18,797 nt of DNA from Deltaproteobacteria bacterium (GTDB lineage: Bacteria; Desulfobacterota; Desulfarculia; Adiutricales; Adiutricaceae), in contig JAITQT010000306.1 of the NCBI GenBank assembly GCA_031288745.1, positions 1 through 18,797 of the forward strand, given 5' to 3'. The position numbers were made by a program, and so were the translations under genes. The notes below the pieces were generated by a model. That model was not told where the DNA came from. It searched no databases and saw nothing but the letters and a program-made list of their open reading frames with translations. This document shows, piece by piece, positions 8,404 to 15,099 of this stretch (positions are counted from its first letter, which is position 1; every line of letters begins with the position of its first letter).

Positions 8404-9609
8404 TTATATCCATTCTACTACGGGTAAATCGGAAACTAGCCCAGGCTCGGCCTCTATTGGTTTTTGGGTTCCATTAGTATTAGCCCGATTAGGCTTAGCT
8501 GACGAAAGAGAGGACCAGCTCTGTTCGGTAACCTCATTTTTCTCCGAGGCTTTAGATAAATCATGGTTAGAGCCCAAATCACGCTTAAGGCCTTTTTGGT
8601 TTTGCTCATCAATTGGTTTATTAAAGTTGGCCTTAGGGCCGCTTTTGGGCATCTGGCTGGGGGACAGCCTTTGACGCCAGTTGGGGCCCATGATAGATGA
8701 GTTTTTAGCTAACGTTTCTTGGAGCCCTTCTTGGGCCGCCACTTGACTGATGATTGTTTGGGCTAAGCCCAAACCACCGGCTGCGGTTAGGGCTGCGGTG
8801 AAGGGCTTTTCCGCGATTTCGCTATAGGTTTCGCTACCCGGAGTTTTGGCGAAGGGTGACTGGCGCATGCTTTTTATCATTTCTTTAAGTAGTAAGCCCT
8901 CGTATTCTTCAGCCGAATCCTTGATTTTTTTTAGCTGACGGAGCTTTTGTTCTTCAGTCAAATTTTTGACCTTTATTGAGGACTCGGTTAGCCGGCCGTT
9001 TTCTAAAGGCCGATAGCGACGCCCTACACTTAAAGGGGCAACTTGCGCTTGCTGTTGAGCTTTTTGGGAACTTTGGTCCTGAATTTGGCTACACTCCGAA
9101 TAATCTTGAGTTATCTCGTTTTGAGTTATGTGGCTTTGAGGCATCTCGCCTTGAGATAGGGTCCCTTGGCCGGAAGCGCTCTCATTATCTACGCTTTGAT
9201 CCGTTACTTTTTCATTGGTTAATTTTTCATTAGATAAAGATCTGGCAGCCTCAGGGTTAAGGGCGAAAGATCTTTGCGGGTTATCGGCAAGGCCATTTTG
9301 GGAGATAGAGTTACCTGGGCTAAGCGCTACGGGGCTGCTCGTTAACGGGTTGGCTATTTCGGGGCTAGGATTTTTAGTAGAAAAATTAATCCCTTGCCTA
9401 AATTGATCGATTGAAAAGGTGGCTATGGTTTGGCCTCGCCCGCTTTTTGGCTCTTGGGCCATTAGACGAGCTTGTAATTGAGAGGAAAAGTCGCTGTTAA
9501 GCCCAATTTGAGTTGGCCCACGACTAGTGGAGCCATTTTCCATTTGGTTTATAAGATCTATGGCCTTAATGGGGGCGCTATGAGGGGCTATGTCGATAAC
9601 AGAGGACAA
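8404..9609 (-). CDS. flgJ: Flagellar rod-binding protein, FlgJ N-domain type without muramidase domain
   Basis: Residues about 230-292 carry the rod-binding domain: DSAEEYEGLLLKEMIKSMRQ, then ETYSEIAEKPFTAALTAAGG and LGLAQTIISQVA. This domain acts as the rod cap scaffold during periplasmic rod assembly. The C-terminal peptidoglycan hydrolase domain of enterobacterial FlgJ is absent, as in many other phyla, so wall opening would need a separate enzyme. The 401 residues are otherwise low-complexity: a polar N-terminal 200 residues with a strict pentapeptide array (124-168), and a disordered, basic and polar C-terminal 100 residues. The start is a TTG at 9609..9607, 11 bp after flgI. The annotated length is about four times that of single-domain FlgJ proteins. 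The domain call is firm; the role of the extensions is unknown. Confidence 0.82.
   Translation of the reverse strand: MSSVIDIAPHSAPIKAIDLINQMENGSTSRGPTQIGLNSDFSSQLQARLMAQEPKSGRGQTIATFSIDQFRQGINFSTKNPSPEIANPLTSSPVALSPGNSISQNGLADNPQRSFALNPEAARSLSNEKLTNEKVTDQSVDNESASGQGTLSQGEMPQSHITQNEITQDYSECSQIQDQSSQKAQQQAQVAPLSVGRRYRPLENGRLTESSIKVKNLTEEQKLRQLKKIKDSAEEYEGLLLKEMIKSMRQSPFAKTPGSETYSEIAEKPFTAALTAAGGLGLAQTIISQVAAQEGLQETLAKNSSIMGPNWRQRLSPSQMPKSGPKANFNKPIDEQNQKGLKRDLGSNHDLSKASEKNEVTEQSWSSLSSAKPNRANTNGTQKPIEAEPGLVSDLPVVEWI
9106..9240 (-). repeat. Nine in-register 15-bp units encoding pentapeptides in FlgJ
   Basis: From 9106 the plus strand reads ttgagttatctcgtt, ttgagttatgtggct, ttgaggcatctcgcc, ttgagatagggtccc and so on in exact 15-base steps to 9240. 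The encoded units are SLSNE, KLTNE, KVTDQ, SVDNE, SASGQ, GTLSQ, GEMPQ, SHITQ, NEITQ: nine pentapeptides, every one ending in Glu or Gln. The spacing is perfect although the units have diverged. Confidence 0.85.
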
Positions 9610-9621
9610 CTTTAATACCTT
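9610..9621 (-). promoter_or_regulatory. Ribosome-binding site that supports the TTG start of flgJ
   Basis: On the minus strand the flgI stop codon TAA overlaps an AAGG sequence (9618-9621), which sits eight bases before the TTG at 9609. No better start with a ribosome-binding site occurs before the first in-frame ATG (residue 23). Overlap of the stop codon and ribosome-binding site suggests coupled translation of flgI and flgJ, probably tempered by the weak TTG start. Confidence 0.6.
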
Positions 9622-10742
9622 TAGAGGATTTCTAGCTCGCCATGAAGGGCACCGGCGGCCTGGATGAGTTGGAATATGGTGATGAGATCTCTTGGCGTAA
9701 CCCCAATGGCGTTTAAGGCCTTAACCACGTCGTTAATATTAGTCGAGCGCTCTATTAATAAGAGCTTATCAGCCCCCTCTTCGACATTAATATCAGTTTG
9801 CGGGGTTGTGACCGTTTCTCCGCTTGAAAATGGATTAGGCTGATTAACATTTTCGCTCTCGCGGATTTGAACTGAAAGATTGCCATGGGCCACGGCTACG
9901 GTGGATAATTTAACGTTTTCTCCAACCACCACCGAGCCGGTGCGCTCGTTTATTATGACTTTGCCCACTGAGTCGGGTTCGACCAAGACGTTTTCTAGTT
10001 CTGCGACCATTACGGCTAAATTTTCTCTATAATTGGCTGGAACGTTAAGTTCCACTGTCGCTGCGTCAAGGGGCCTGGCCCCTGCGCCGGGAAGGCTTTC
10101 GTTTATAGCTTCAGCTGTCCTAGCGGCGGTGGTAAAGTCGGGCAGAGCTAATTTTACTGAAAGAGTTTCTTTTCCTTGCCAGCGGATAGGTACCTCACGC
10201 TCGACAGTGCCCCCTTGAACGATGCGCCCCACGGTGGGGTGATTTTTTTGGACCGTGGCTGCCTGGCCGGTGAGCGCGAAACCTCCCACTGAGAGGGGCC
10301 CTTGGGCAATGGCGTAGATGTGATCGTCTAAAGCCTTAAGAGGTGTGATTAGAAGAGTGCCCCCTTGAAGAGAAGTGGCGTCGCCTAAGGAAGAAACTAA
10401 AACGTCTATTTTAGTGCCGGGCTTTACGAAGGGTGGCAGATCGGCCGTCACCATAACCGCAGCCACGTTTTTAACCTTAAGGGCCGAGGGGGCCACGGAG
10501 ATATCCATGCGCTTTAAGAGGTTTGATAGGCTCTGACGGGTAAAGCCGGTTTGATCTTTATCGCCAGTGCCGTTAAGGCCCACTACTAATCCGTAGCCAG
10601 TGATTTGGTTAACCCTTACCCCCTCAAAAGTGGCTAGCTCCTTAAGTCTAATGGCCGAAGCGGGTAGAGAGAAGATTAAAGAAAGCGCCGAAGCTAAGAT
10701 AGCTGCGAGCGCGAATAATTTCAACTTAATTGATGACTTCAT
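9621..10742 (-). CDS. flgI: Flagellar P-ring protein
   Basis: FlgI forms the periplasmic P ring around the distal rod. The 373-residue protein has the usual length. A Sec signal peptide (basic MKSSIKLK, hydrophobic core FALAAILASALSLIFSL, cleavage near PASA) is followed by the family hallmark IRLKELATFEGVRVNQITGY, then GLVVGLNGTGDKDQTGFTRQ. Other typical blocks are KVKNVAAVMVTADLPPF, GTKIDVLVSSLGDATSLQGG, NERTGSVVVGENVKLSTVAV and the C-terminal NDVVKALNAIGVTPRDLITI ahead of LQAAGALHGELEIL-type sequence. The ATG at 10742 has only a weak AGGT ribosome-binding site. The gene is separated from flgH by an unusually long 459-bp gap, and flgJ follows 11 bp downstream. Confidence 0.98.
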   Translation of the reverse strand: MKSSIKLKLFALAAILASALSLIFSLPASAIRLKELATFEGVRVNQITGYGLVVGLNGTGDKDQTGFTRQSLSNLLKRMDISVAPSALKVKNVAAVMVTADLPPFVKPGTKIDVLVSSLGDATSLQGGTLLITPLKALDDHIYAIAQGPLSVGGFALTGQAATVQKNHPTVGRIVQGGTVEREVPIRWQGKETLSVKLALPDFTTAARTAEAINESLPGAGARPLDAATVELNVPANYRENLAVMVAELENVLVEPDSVGKVIINERTGSVVVGENVKLSTVAVAHGNLSVQIRESENVNQPNPFSSGETVTTPQTDINVEEGADKLLLIERSTNINDVVKALNAIGVTPRDLITIFQLIQAAGALHGELEIL

Positions 10743-11201
10743 CTTCTTTACTACCTAGAGCCACCTGGGTTTAGCCAGGGGGGAGGAATGGAATTGTCTC
10801 TTTAACCTGAAAAGACTTGAAAAGATCTCCCGTAGCAGTAGATTATTGCTCGAAAGAGCCTCAAAAGGAGTCTAGCCCTTTTAGGGGAGGTGGGCATAAG
10901 TGGTTTGAGATTTTTATCCCTAACTATTACTATGGCGATAAGCTCGTTTAAAAGACGCCTTTATAGACGAGATGGTGGTTGCTCTAGAAAAATTTGATTT
11001 CTTGTGCAACCTAACGATCTATTTCTTACTTACTTTGCCATTATCTATAACCTCGAGCTTAAGGGGGGAACCGTAGAAGCTAGCCCGCCGTTGGTCTTTA
11101 ACCTAATATCAAAGTAGTGGATTTAACTCTAGCTTTCCCTGGTCAACCGAGGTTTACTAGCCCCTCCCTTTAGGAAGGGGTGTTGACTTATCTAGGCCTG
11201 A
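10743..11201. other. 459-bp gap between flgH and flgI without a recognisable gene
   Basis: No frame with a ribosome-binding site and family signature is visible on either strand. A short open plus-strand run of about 40 codons near 10940-11070 resembles nothing known to me. A short hairpin (CCTGG/CCAGG, 10764-10779) lies just upstream of flgI on the minus strand. The gap contains no -24/-12 motif with correct spacing for flgI, so flgI probably depends on read-through from flgH or on an unseen promoter. A lost gene is possible but cannot be shown. Confidence 0.5.
11165..11180 (-). other. Small hairpin after flgH
   Basis: CCCTT-TAGG-AAGGG, with a G-T closing pair, forms a five- to six-base stem 22 bases past the flgH stop on the minus strand. 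No T-run follows it in that direction, so it is unlikely to be a Rho-independent terminator. It may stabilise or mark the 3' end of an flgH transcript. Confidence 0.35.
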
Positions 11202-11927
11202 TTAGAAGGGCCAAATCTTATCTAGCGCTCTGGAGAGCCAGCCCTCGCGTTGTTTGTTGGTCAGATCGCCTTGGCCGGTATATTCGATGCGGGCGTCGGC
11301 CATGTAGGTAGAAAGGACGCTATTATCGGTGGCGACGTCGGCTGGGCGAACCACTCCTTGAACGGTGATAAACTGCTTTTCGTTATTAACTAAAATTTCT
11401 TGGGAGCCTCTAACCACCAAATTATGGTTAGGGAGGACCTGAATGATGCGGGCCGAGATCTTCGCGGTGATGTTTTCGTTGCGGCTGGTGCTGCCGGTGC
11501 CGCTAAACTTTCCGCCGTAGCTGGCATCTACGCCCTTCATTAAGCTAAAACCTCCGGGCTGGGGGATGGCGGTGGAGTTTTCTAAGCCAAAGAGCGTGTT
11601 AGTAGACACTTGGAGGCTATTGGAGCGGCCGGTGGAGGTGTTGGCCGTTTTGGAGGCTTTGGAAGTCTCTACTATATTAATAGTGATAATGTCTCCCACT
11701 CTCTTAGCCTTCATATCGGAAAAGTATTCGGGGCGGGAGTCTTCGCTGAAAAGAGAGCCTTCCGTCTTAATGGCCGGCTGGGGATAGGTTGAGACCGGCG
11801 GATTAATTAAGGCCGCTTCTTGGTTAGCTAGCGGGCTGGGCGAGGAAAGAGGCTTAGAGCACCCAGTAAAGCCAAAGGCTAGAGAGGCAACTAAAAGGGC
11901 GAAGGAAAGGCTAATTATTTTTTTCAT
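11202..11927 (-). CDS. flgH: Flagellar L-ring lipoprotein
   Basis: FlgH forms the outer-membrane L ring. The 241-residue protein starts with a lipoprotein signal (MKKIISLSFALLVASLAFGF, lipobox FTGC with lipidated Cys23). Family blocks follow: SEDSRPEYFSDMKAKRVGD, then IITINIVETSKASKTANTST, DASYGGKFSGTGSTSRNENI, then TAKISARIIQVLPNHNLVVR, NEKQFITVQGVVRPADVA and the C-terminal ARIEYTGQGDL with WLSRALDKIWPF. The ATG has AGGAGA seven bases upstream. It is the first gene of the minus-strand operon and lies 72 nt after the predicted sigma-54 transcription start. The residue two before the Cys is Thr and the one three before is Phe rather than Leu, a tolerable variant of the lipobox. Confidence 0.97.
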   Translation of the reverse strand: MKKIISLSFALLVASLAFGFTGCSKPLSSPSPLANQEAALINPPVSTYPQPAIKTEGSLFSEDSRPEYFSDMKAKRVGDIITINIVETSKASKTANTSTGRSNSLQVSTNTLFGLENSTAIPQPGGFSLMKGVDASYGGKFSGTGSTSRNENITAKISARIIQVLPNHNLVVRGSQEILVNNEKQFITVQGVVRPADVATDNSVLSTYMADARIEYTGQGDLTNKQREGWLSRALDKIWPF

Positions 11928-12008
11928 CGGATTCTCCTGACCATAAGGACCAAATTTTAGACGATTATTTTGAGGGCCTGGCGGGCTCTTTTAAGCCGAG
12001 AAAATCTT

Positions 12009-12027
12009 ATGCAATCTAAATGCCAAG
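12009..12027 (-). promoter_or_regulatory. Sigma-54 (-24/-12) promoter for the flgH-I-J-N-K-L operon
   Basis: The minus strand reads CTTGGCATTTAGATTGCAT. This matches the RpoN consensus (TTGGCAc-N4/5-TTGCa) with the invariant GG (12024-12023) and GC (12012-12011) separated by exactly ten bases. The predicted start is near 11999, leaving a 72-nt leader before flgH. Transcription from such promoters needs an NtrC-family activator. Confidence 0.8.
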
Positions 12028-12106
12028 CTTTTGCCATAAGTTTTTCTGAAGAAAGGCTTTAGCTATGAGAGGACTATTAAAAACGGCCTAAGCAGAGAAA
12101 AAGCTT

Positions 12107-12127
12107 AAGGGGCAAAAATTGCCCTTT
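12107..12127. promoter_or_regulatory. 21-bp inverted repeat between the divergent promoters (candidate activator site)
   Basis: AAGGGGCAA-AAA-TTGCCCTTT forms nine pairs (one G-T) around a three-base centre. Its centre is about 93 bp upstream of the flgH -24 element and about 146 bp upstream of the fliK -24 element, the usual range for NtrC-family enhancers. It lacks a T-run on either side, so a terminator is less likely. Binding by a FleQ- or FlrC-like activator is inference. Confidence 0.45.
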
Positions 12128-12170
12128 GACCTTGGAGAGGACTCTTTGAAAGAAGGCTAAATTTTGCCGC

Positions 12171-12182
12171 CAAAGCCCTTTG
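12171..12182. promoter_or_regulatory. Short palindrome sharing GCCCTTTG with the upstream inverted repeat
   Basis: CAAAG-CC-CTTTG is a perfect dyad. The word GCCCTTTG occurs here (12175-12182) and in the right arm of the inverted repeat (12121-12128), 54 bp apart, about five helical turns. This could be a second, weaker half of an enhancer array. The evidence is only spacing and repetition. Confidence 0.3.
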
Positions 12183-12260
12183 TGAATGGTGAATGGTATA
12201 AAATTAATAATAAAAAATATAAAAGATGGTCTTTATTAAGGACAATTAACCCTTTAGGCC

Positions 12261-12277
12261 TTGGCACGACGGTTGCA
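12261..12277 (+). promoter_or_regulatory. Sigma-54 (-24/-12) promoter for the fliK-flgD-flgE operon
   Basis: TTGGCACGACGGTTGCA is a full match to the RpoN consensus, with GG (12263-12264) and GC (12275-12276) separated by ten bases. The predicted start is near 12288, giving a 78-nt leader before the preferred fliK ATG at 12366. Confidence 0.9.
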
Positions 12278-12365
12278 CTAAGCCATTGCGGCTTTCCTTT
12301 ATATCCATTGGCTAAGCTTAAAGCCAATGAATTTAAAAGCGAAATTAAAAACCCTGGAATTAATC

Positions 12366-14252
12366 ATGACTTCTTTACTAGTTAACCCTAGCGACCTTAT
12401 CGAACGCGGCACTTCGGCGGCCTCCAAGCCTTCTTATGAATTCCAAGACGACAAGTATTTCTATTCCGTTTTGGAAAGGGCTAGGGAAAATCGCGAGCAA
12501 ATGGTTAAGAGCGAACAAAGTCACGCTCAAACTAAGCTAACCGAAGCTAGGCGGGATTATGAGGAGGGCTTAAGGAGTAAGAAAGAAAGGCTCGACGCGG
12601 AACTAAAAAAAGCCCGCTTAAGGGCTAGGGAAGAAAAAGAAGCTTTAAAAAATAAACAGATAGATAATGATAAATCTAAGTCAGAACAAGCCGCTTCCTT
12701 TGGGGCCGATGGGGCTCAAGTCATTGAAGTTAAAAGAGCTCTGGTAGCCGTGGGTTCACTTAGCCCCGAGGGCTTTAAGGGCCGCGTGGGCCTTGGCTTA
12801 ATGGCTAGCGGCAAGACTAACAAAGCCGCCCAAGCTTTTCTCATATCAGGGACCTCGCGGGCCTCGGGCTTACTAAAAAAGACTCTTGAAGATCTAGGGG
12901 GCCTGGCCTCCTCTTTTACATTAGATAAAAAGGCCTTAAACGATTTAAAGGCCATCTTAGAGCAAAGCGGAGTGGAGGCCCAAGAGGCGGCTAAAATTTC
13001 AGCCTCTTTGGCCGGTTTAGATAATATAACCTTAGATAAAGTATTGTTGGTCGTAAGTAAAGCCGAAGAACTAGCCGCTGGCAGCGGCCCCGGAGGTGGT
13101 CTTACAGCCACGCCCTCGGGGCTAAATAGTTTGGGCCAGTACCTCAATAGCCTTGGGCTTTCAACTGAGGCGGTTAAGGCGGCCACTAGCGGTCTAACTC
13201 CGGGCCAAACAGTTAGCTCTTACGAACTTAGAATGATCATCACCTCTGCCGGCGGAGAATCGGTCTTAAAGCCGGCTTTAAATGAGACGGGCGATCTAGT
13301 TAGTTTGGTGGAAAGTTTTAAATATATGGGGGCCGACTCTTCTTTTCTAGAAAAGTTAAGCTTAATGATCGATCAAAGGGGTTCGCAGACTTCCTTAGAC
13401 GATTTATTGGGTCTTATGGCCTTTGCCGAAAAGCCTGGTAGCCCAAATCTAACCAATAGTGAGCAAGCAGCCTCTTTAGTTCAAAATTTACTTAAACAAA
13501 CCAAGCGCGAGGGCGAGTTGGTTAAAGCCCCTATTTTTAACGAGATAGTCATAAAATTAACTAGCTTAGGCGATCGGCAGTTAAACGAAGATTTTTCCTC
13601 CCTTTCTCCCGCTCTTCAAGCTCTCCGTGGAGGGTTATCGAGCTTAAGAGATCAAAGTTCCGGCCATATGGGCGGCGGAGGAAGGGAGCGCCAGAGTGGT
13701 AATAACCGAGAAGAGCGGTTGATGACTATTAACGGGATTTCTACCGAGACGGTGGGACGGGGTTTAGGCGAGAGTCTATTTCAATCTCAATTGGCTCAAG
13801 AGAGCTTTTCAAACTCAAATTCCAAAAATATAGCTAAGCAAATAGAGGATAAGCTTGTTTATTCAGCTAGGCGCGGAATTCATCGCCTAAAGATGAATCT
13901 TGACCCCGAGAGCTTAGGCCGTTTGGAAGTGGAGCTAAAAGTTAAGGATGACGTTTTGACCGCCAATATCAGGGCCGAAACCTTAGAGGCCTATGAAGCG
14001 CTGGAAAAGGAAGTGGCCGAGCTAAAACAATCTTTAAAGTTAGCGGGCTTGGAGGCTAGGCTAACCATAAGTTTTGACGGACAAGAGAGCCAACCAAGCG
14101 CTTCCCCTTTTGAGCAAGATAGCCCTAAAAGCGGCCGGGAAGGCTCGGGGGGAAATTTTGGCGGCGGTAACTCCAATTCAATCGAGAGCGATTTCCAAGA
14201 AGGGCCGTTCGCGCCGACAACCGACCATAGGTTATTAGACGCGCTGGTTTAA
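12366..14252 (+). CDS. fliK: Flagellar hook-length control protein
   Basis: FliK is an exported molecular ruler that stops hook growth and switches the export gate to filament substrates. Counting from 12366 it has 628 residues. The conserved C-terminal switch domain lies at about 487-572 (IAKQIEDKLVYSARRG, HRLKMNLDPESLGRLEVELK, DDVLTANIRAETLEAYEALE, LEARLTISF), followed by a Ser/Gly-rich tail. Residues about 37-105 are a highly charged Lys/Glu/Arg helix, probably a coiled coil. Residues 110-430 are poorly conserved, helical, and rich in Ala, Leu and Ser. The frame is also open from an ATG at 12327, but that has no ribosome-binding site; 12366 has a modest TGGAA at suitable spacing and gives the start MTSLLVNPSDLIERG. 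The length exceeds the 405 residues of Salmonella FliK. It is first in the sigma-54 operon. Confidence 0.9.
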   Translation: MTSLLVNPSDLIERGTSAASKPSYEFQDDKYFYSVLERARENREQMVKSEQSHAQTKLTEARRDYEEGLRSKKERLDAELKKARLRAREEKEALKNKQIDNDKSKSEQAASFGADGAQVIEVKRALVAVGSLSPEGFKGRVGLGLMASGKTNKAAQAFLISGTSRASGLLKKTLEDLGGLASSFTLDKKALNDLKAILEQSGVEAQEAAKISASLAGLDNITLDKVLLVVSKAEELAAGSGPGGGLTATPSGLNSLGQYLNSLGLSTEAVKAATSGLTPGQTVSSYELRMIITSAGGESVLKPALNETGDLVSLVESFKYMGADSSFLEKLSLMIDQRGSQTSLDDLLGLMAFAEKPGSPNLTNSEQAASLVQNLLKQTKREGELVKAPIFNEIVIKLTSLGDRQLNEDFSSLSPALQALRGGLSSLRDQSSGHMGGGGRERQSGNNREERLMTINGISTETVGRGLGESLFQSQLAQESFSNSNSKNIAKQIEDKLVYSARRGIHRLKMNLDPESLGRLEVELKVKDDVLTANIRAETLEAYEALEKEVAELKQSLKLAGLEARLTISFDGQESQPSASPFEQDSPKSGREGSGGNFGGGNSNSIESDFQEGPFAPTTDHRLLDALV

Positions 14253-14296
14253 ATAAATATTAACCAAAAAATATATAATATTTTAAGGAGAACATA

Positions 14297-15025
14297 ATGG
14301 CCGTTATCTATAGTGCCGATAATCCCCCGCCAGCTAGGACCACCGTGCTTGAGGCTTGGACTGAAAAAACGGTGCCGGTTACCGACGGTAGCGAAAGGCA
14401 AATGGGTAAAGACGCTTTTTTGACGTTACTTTTAACTCAGCTCCAAAATCAAGACCCCTTTAACCCCATGGAAGACACCGAGATGACCGCTCAGTTGGCC
14501 CAATATTCCCAGCTAGAGCAATTAACGAACTTAAATACTAACGTAACTTCTATGTCTGGCTACATCCAGGCTCAAAACCAATTCCAGACCTTAAGCTTAA
14601 TAGGAAAACAGGTTTCGGCCCAATCAAACTTACTCTCCGTTACCGGCGGTGCCGTCGACACCTCAGCCCAGTTAGAATTAAGCGAGAACTGCAATCTTAA
14701 GCTTTACGTGCTTGATAGCTCTGGAAATCAAGTGCGTATGTACGATTGGGGCTTAACGGAAGCCGGAACCTATGATTTTGTTTGGGATGGTAAAAACACT
14801 TCTGGAACTAAAGTACCCGACGGGGCCTATCAATTTCAAATTACAGCCACTAACCTCGCCGGAGAAACCTTAACCGAAGGGGTCACCCCAACTATTAACG
14901 GTCAAGTCTCCTCCGTATCCTTTGACGAGAGCGGCCAGCCTGTGGTTCATATCGGCCAAGTTCAAGTGGCCCTTGGCCAGGTCATGGAGATATTAAATAC
15001 CAAAGTCGCTTCTAGCGAGCTTTAA
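14297..15025 (+). CDS. flgD: Flagellar hook cap and assembly protein
   Basis: FlgD caps the growing hook and guides FlgE polymerisation. The 242-residue protein has the normal length. The N-terminal signature at about 35-80 is MGKDAFLTLLLTQLQNQDPF with NPMEDTEMTAQLAQYSQLEQ. It is followed by the SLIGKQVSA beta segment and an Ig-like fold (YDWGLTEAGTYDFVWDGKNT, VPDGAYQFQITATN), then the closing LGQVMEILN. The ATG has AAGGAG six bases upstream. It lies 44 bp after fliK and 74 bp before flgE, the common fliK-flgD-flgE order. Confidence 0.97.
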   Translation: MAVIYSADNPPPARTTVLEAWTEKTVPVTDGSERQMGKDAFLTLLLTQLQNQDPFNPMEDTEMTAQLAQYSQLEQLTNLNTNVTSMSGYIQAQNQFQTLSLIGKQVSAQSNLLSVTGGAVDTSAQLELSENCNLKLYVLDSSGNQVRMYDWGLTEAGTYDFVWDGKNTSGTKVPDGAYQFQITATNLAGETLTEGVTPTINGQVSSVSFDESGQPVVHIGQVQVALGQVMEILNTKVASSEL

Positions 15026-15099
15026 AATCGTGCCGATTAATTAAGCATTTATAAGAATTAAGATGATTTTATAGTATATAGATAAACGAGGTATAGGAT

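Noticed and set aside
8976..9406. Plus-strand open frames opposite flgJ, including a Leu/Glu-periodic translation
   Set aside because: The periodicity is the reverse complement of the FlgJ pentapeptide array; these frames have no ribosome-binding site or family similarity.
11004..11019. TGCAA in the flgH-flgI gap as the -12 part of a sigma-54 promoter for flgI
   Set aside because: The invariant GG is absent at the required distance on the minus strand.
12716..13186. Long minus-strand open frame of 156 codons within fliK
   Set aside because: It is antisense to the well-supported fliK frame, has no ribosome-binding site and a Pro/Ala/Ser/Leu composition typical of a shadow frame.
14314..14325. 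GCCGATAA resembling a sigma-28 -10 element at the start of flgD
   Set aside because: No TAAA-type -35 lies at the required spacing and the site is inside the flgD coding sequence.
15029..15036. GCCGATTA in the flgD-flgE gap as a possible sigma-28 promoter
   Set aside because: It has one mismatch and no -35 element at about 15 bases upstream; the gene order and terminator fit a single operon transcript better.
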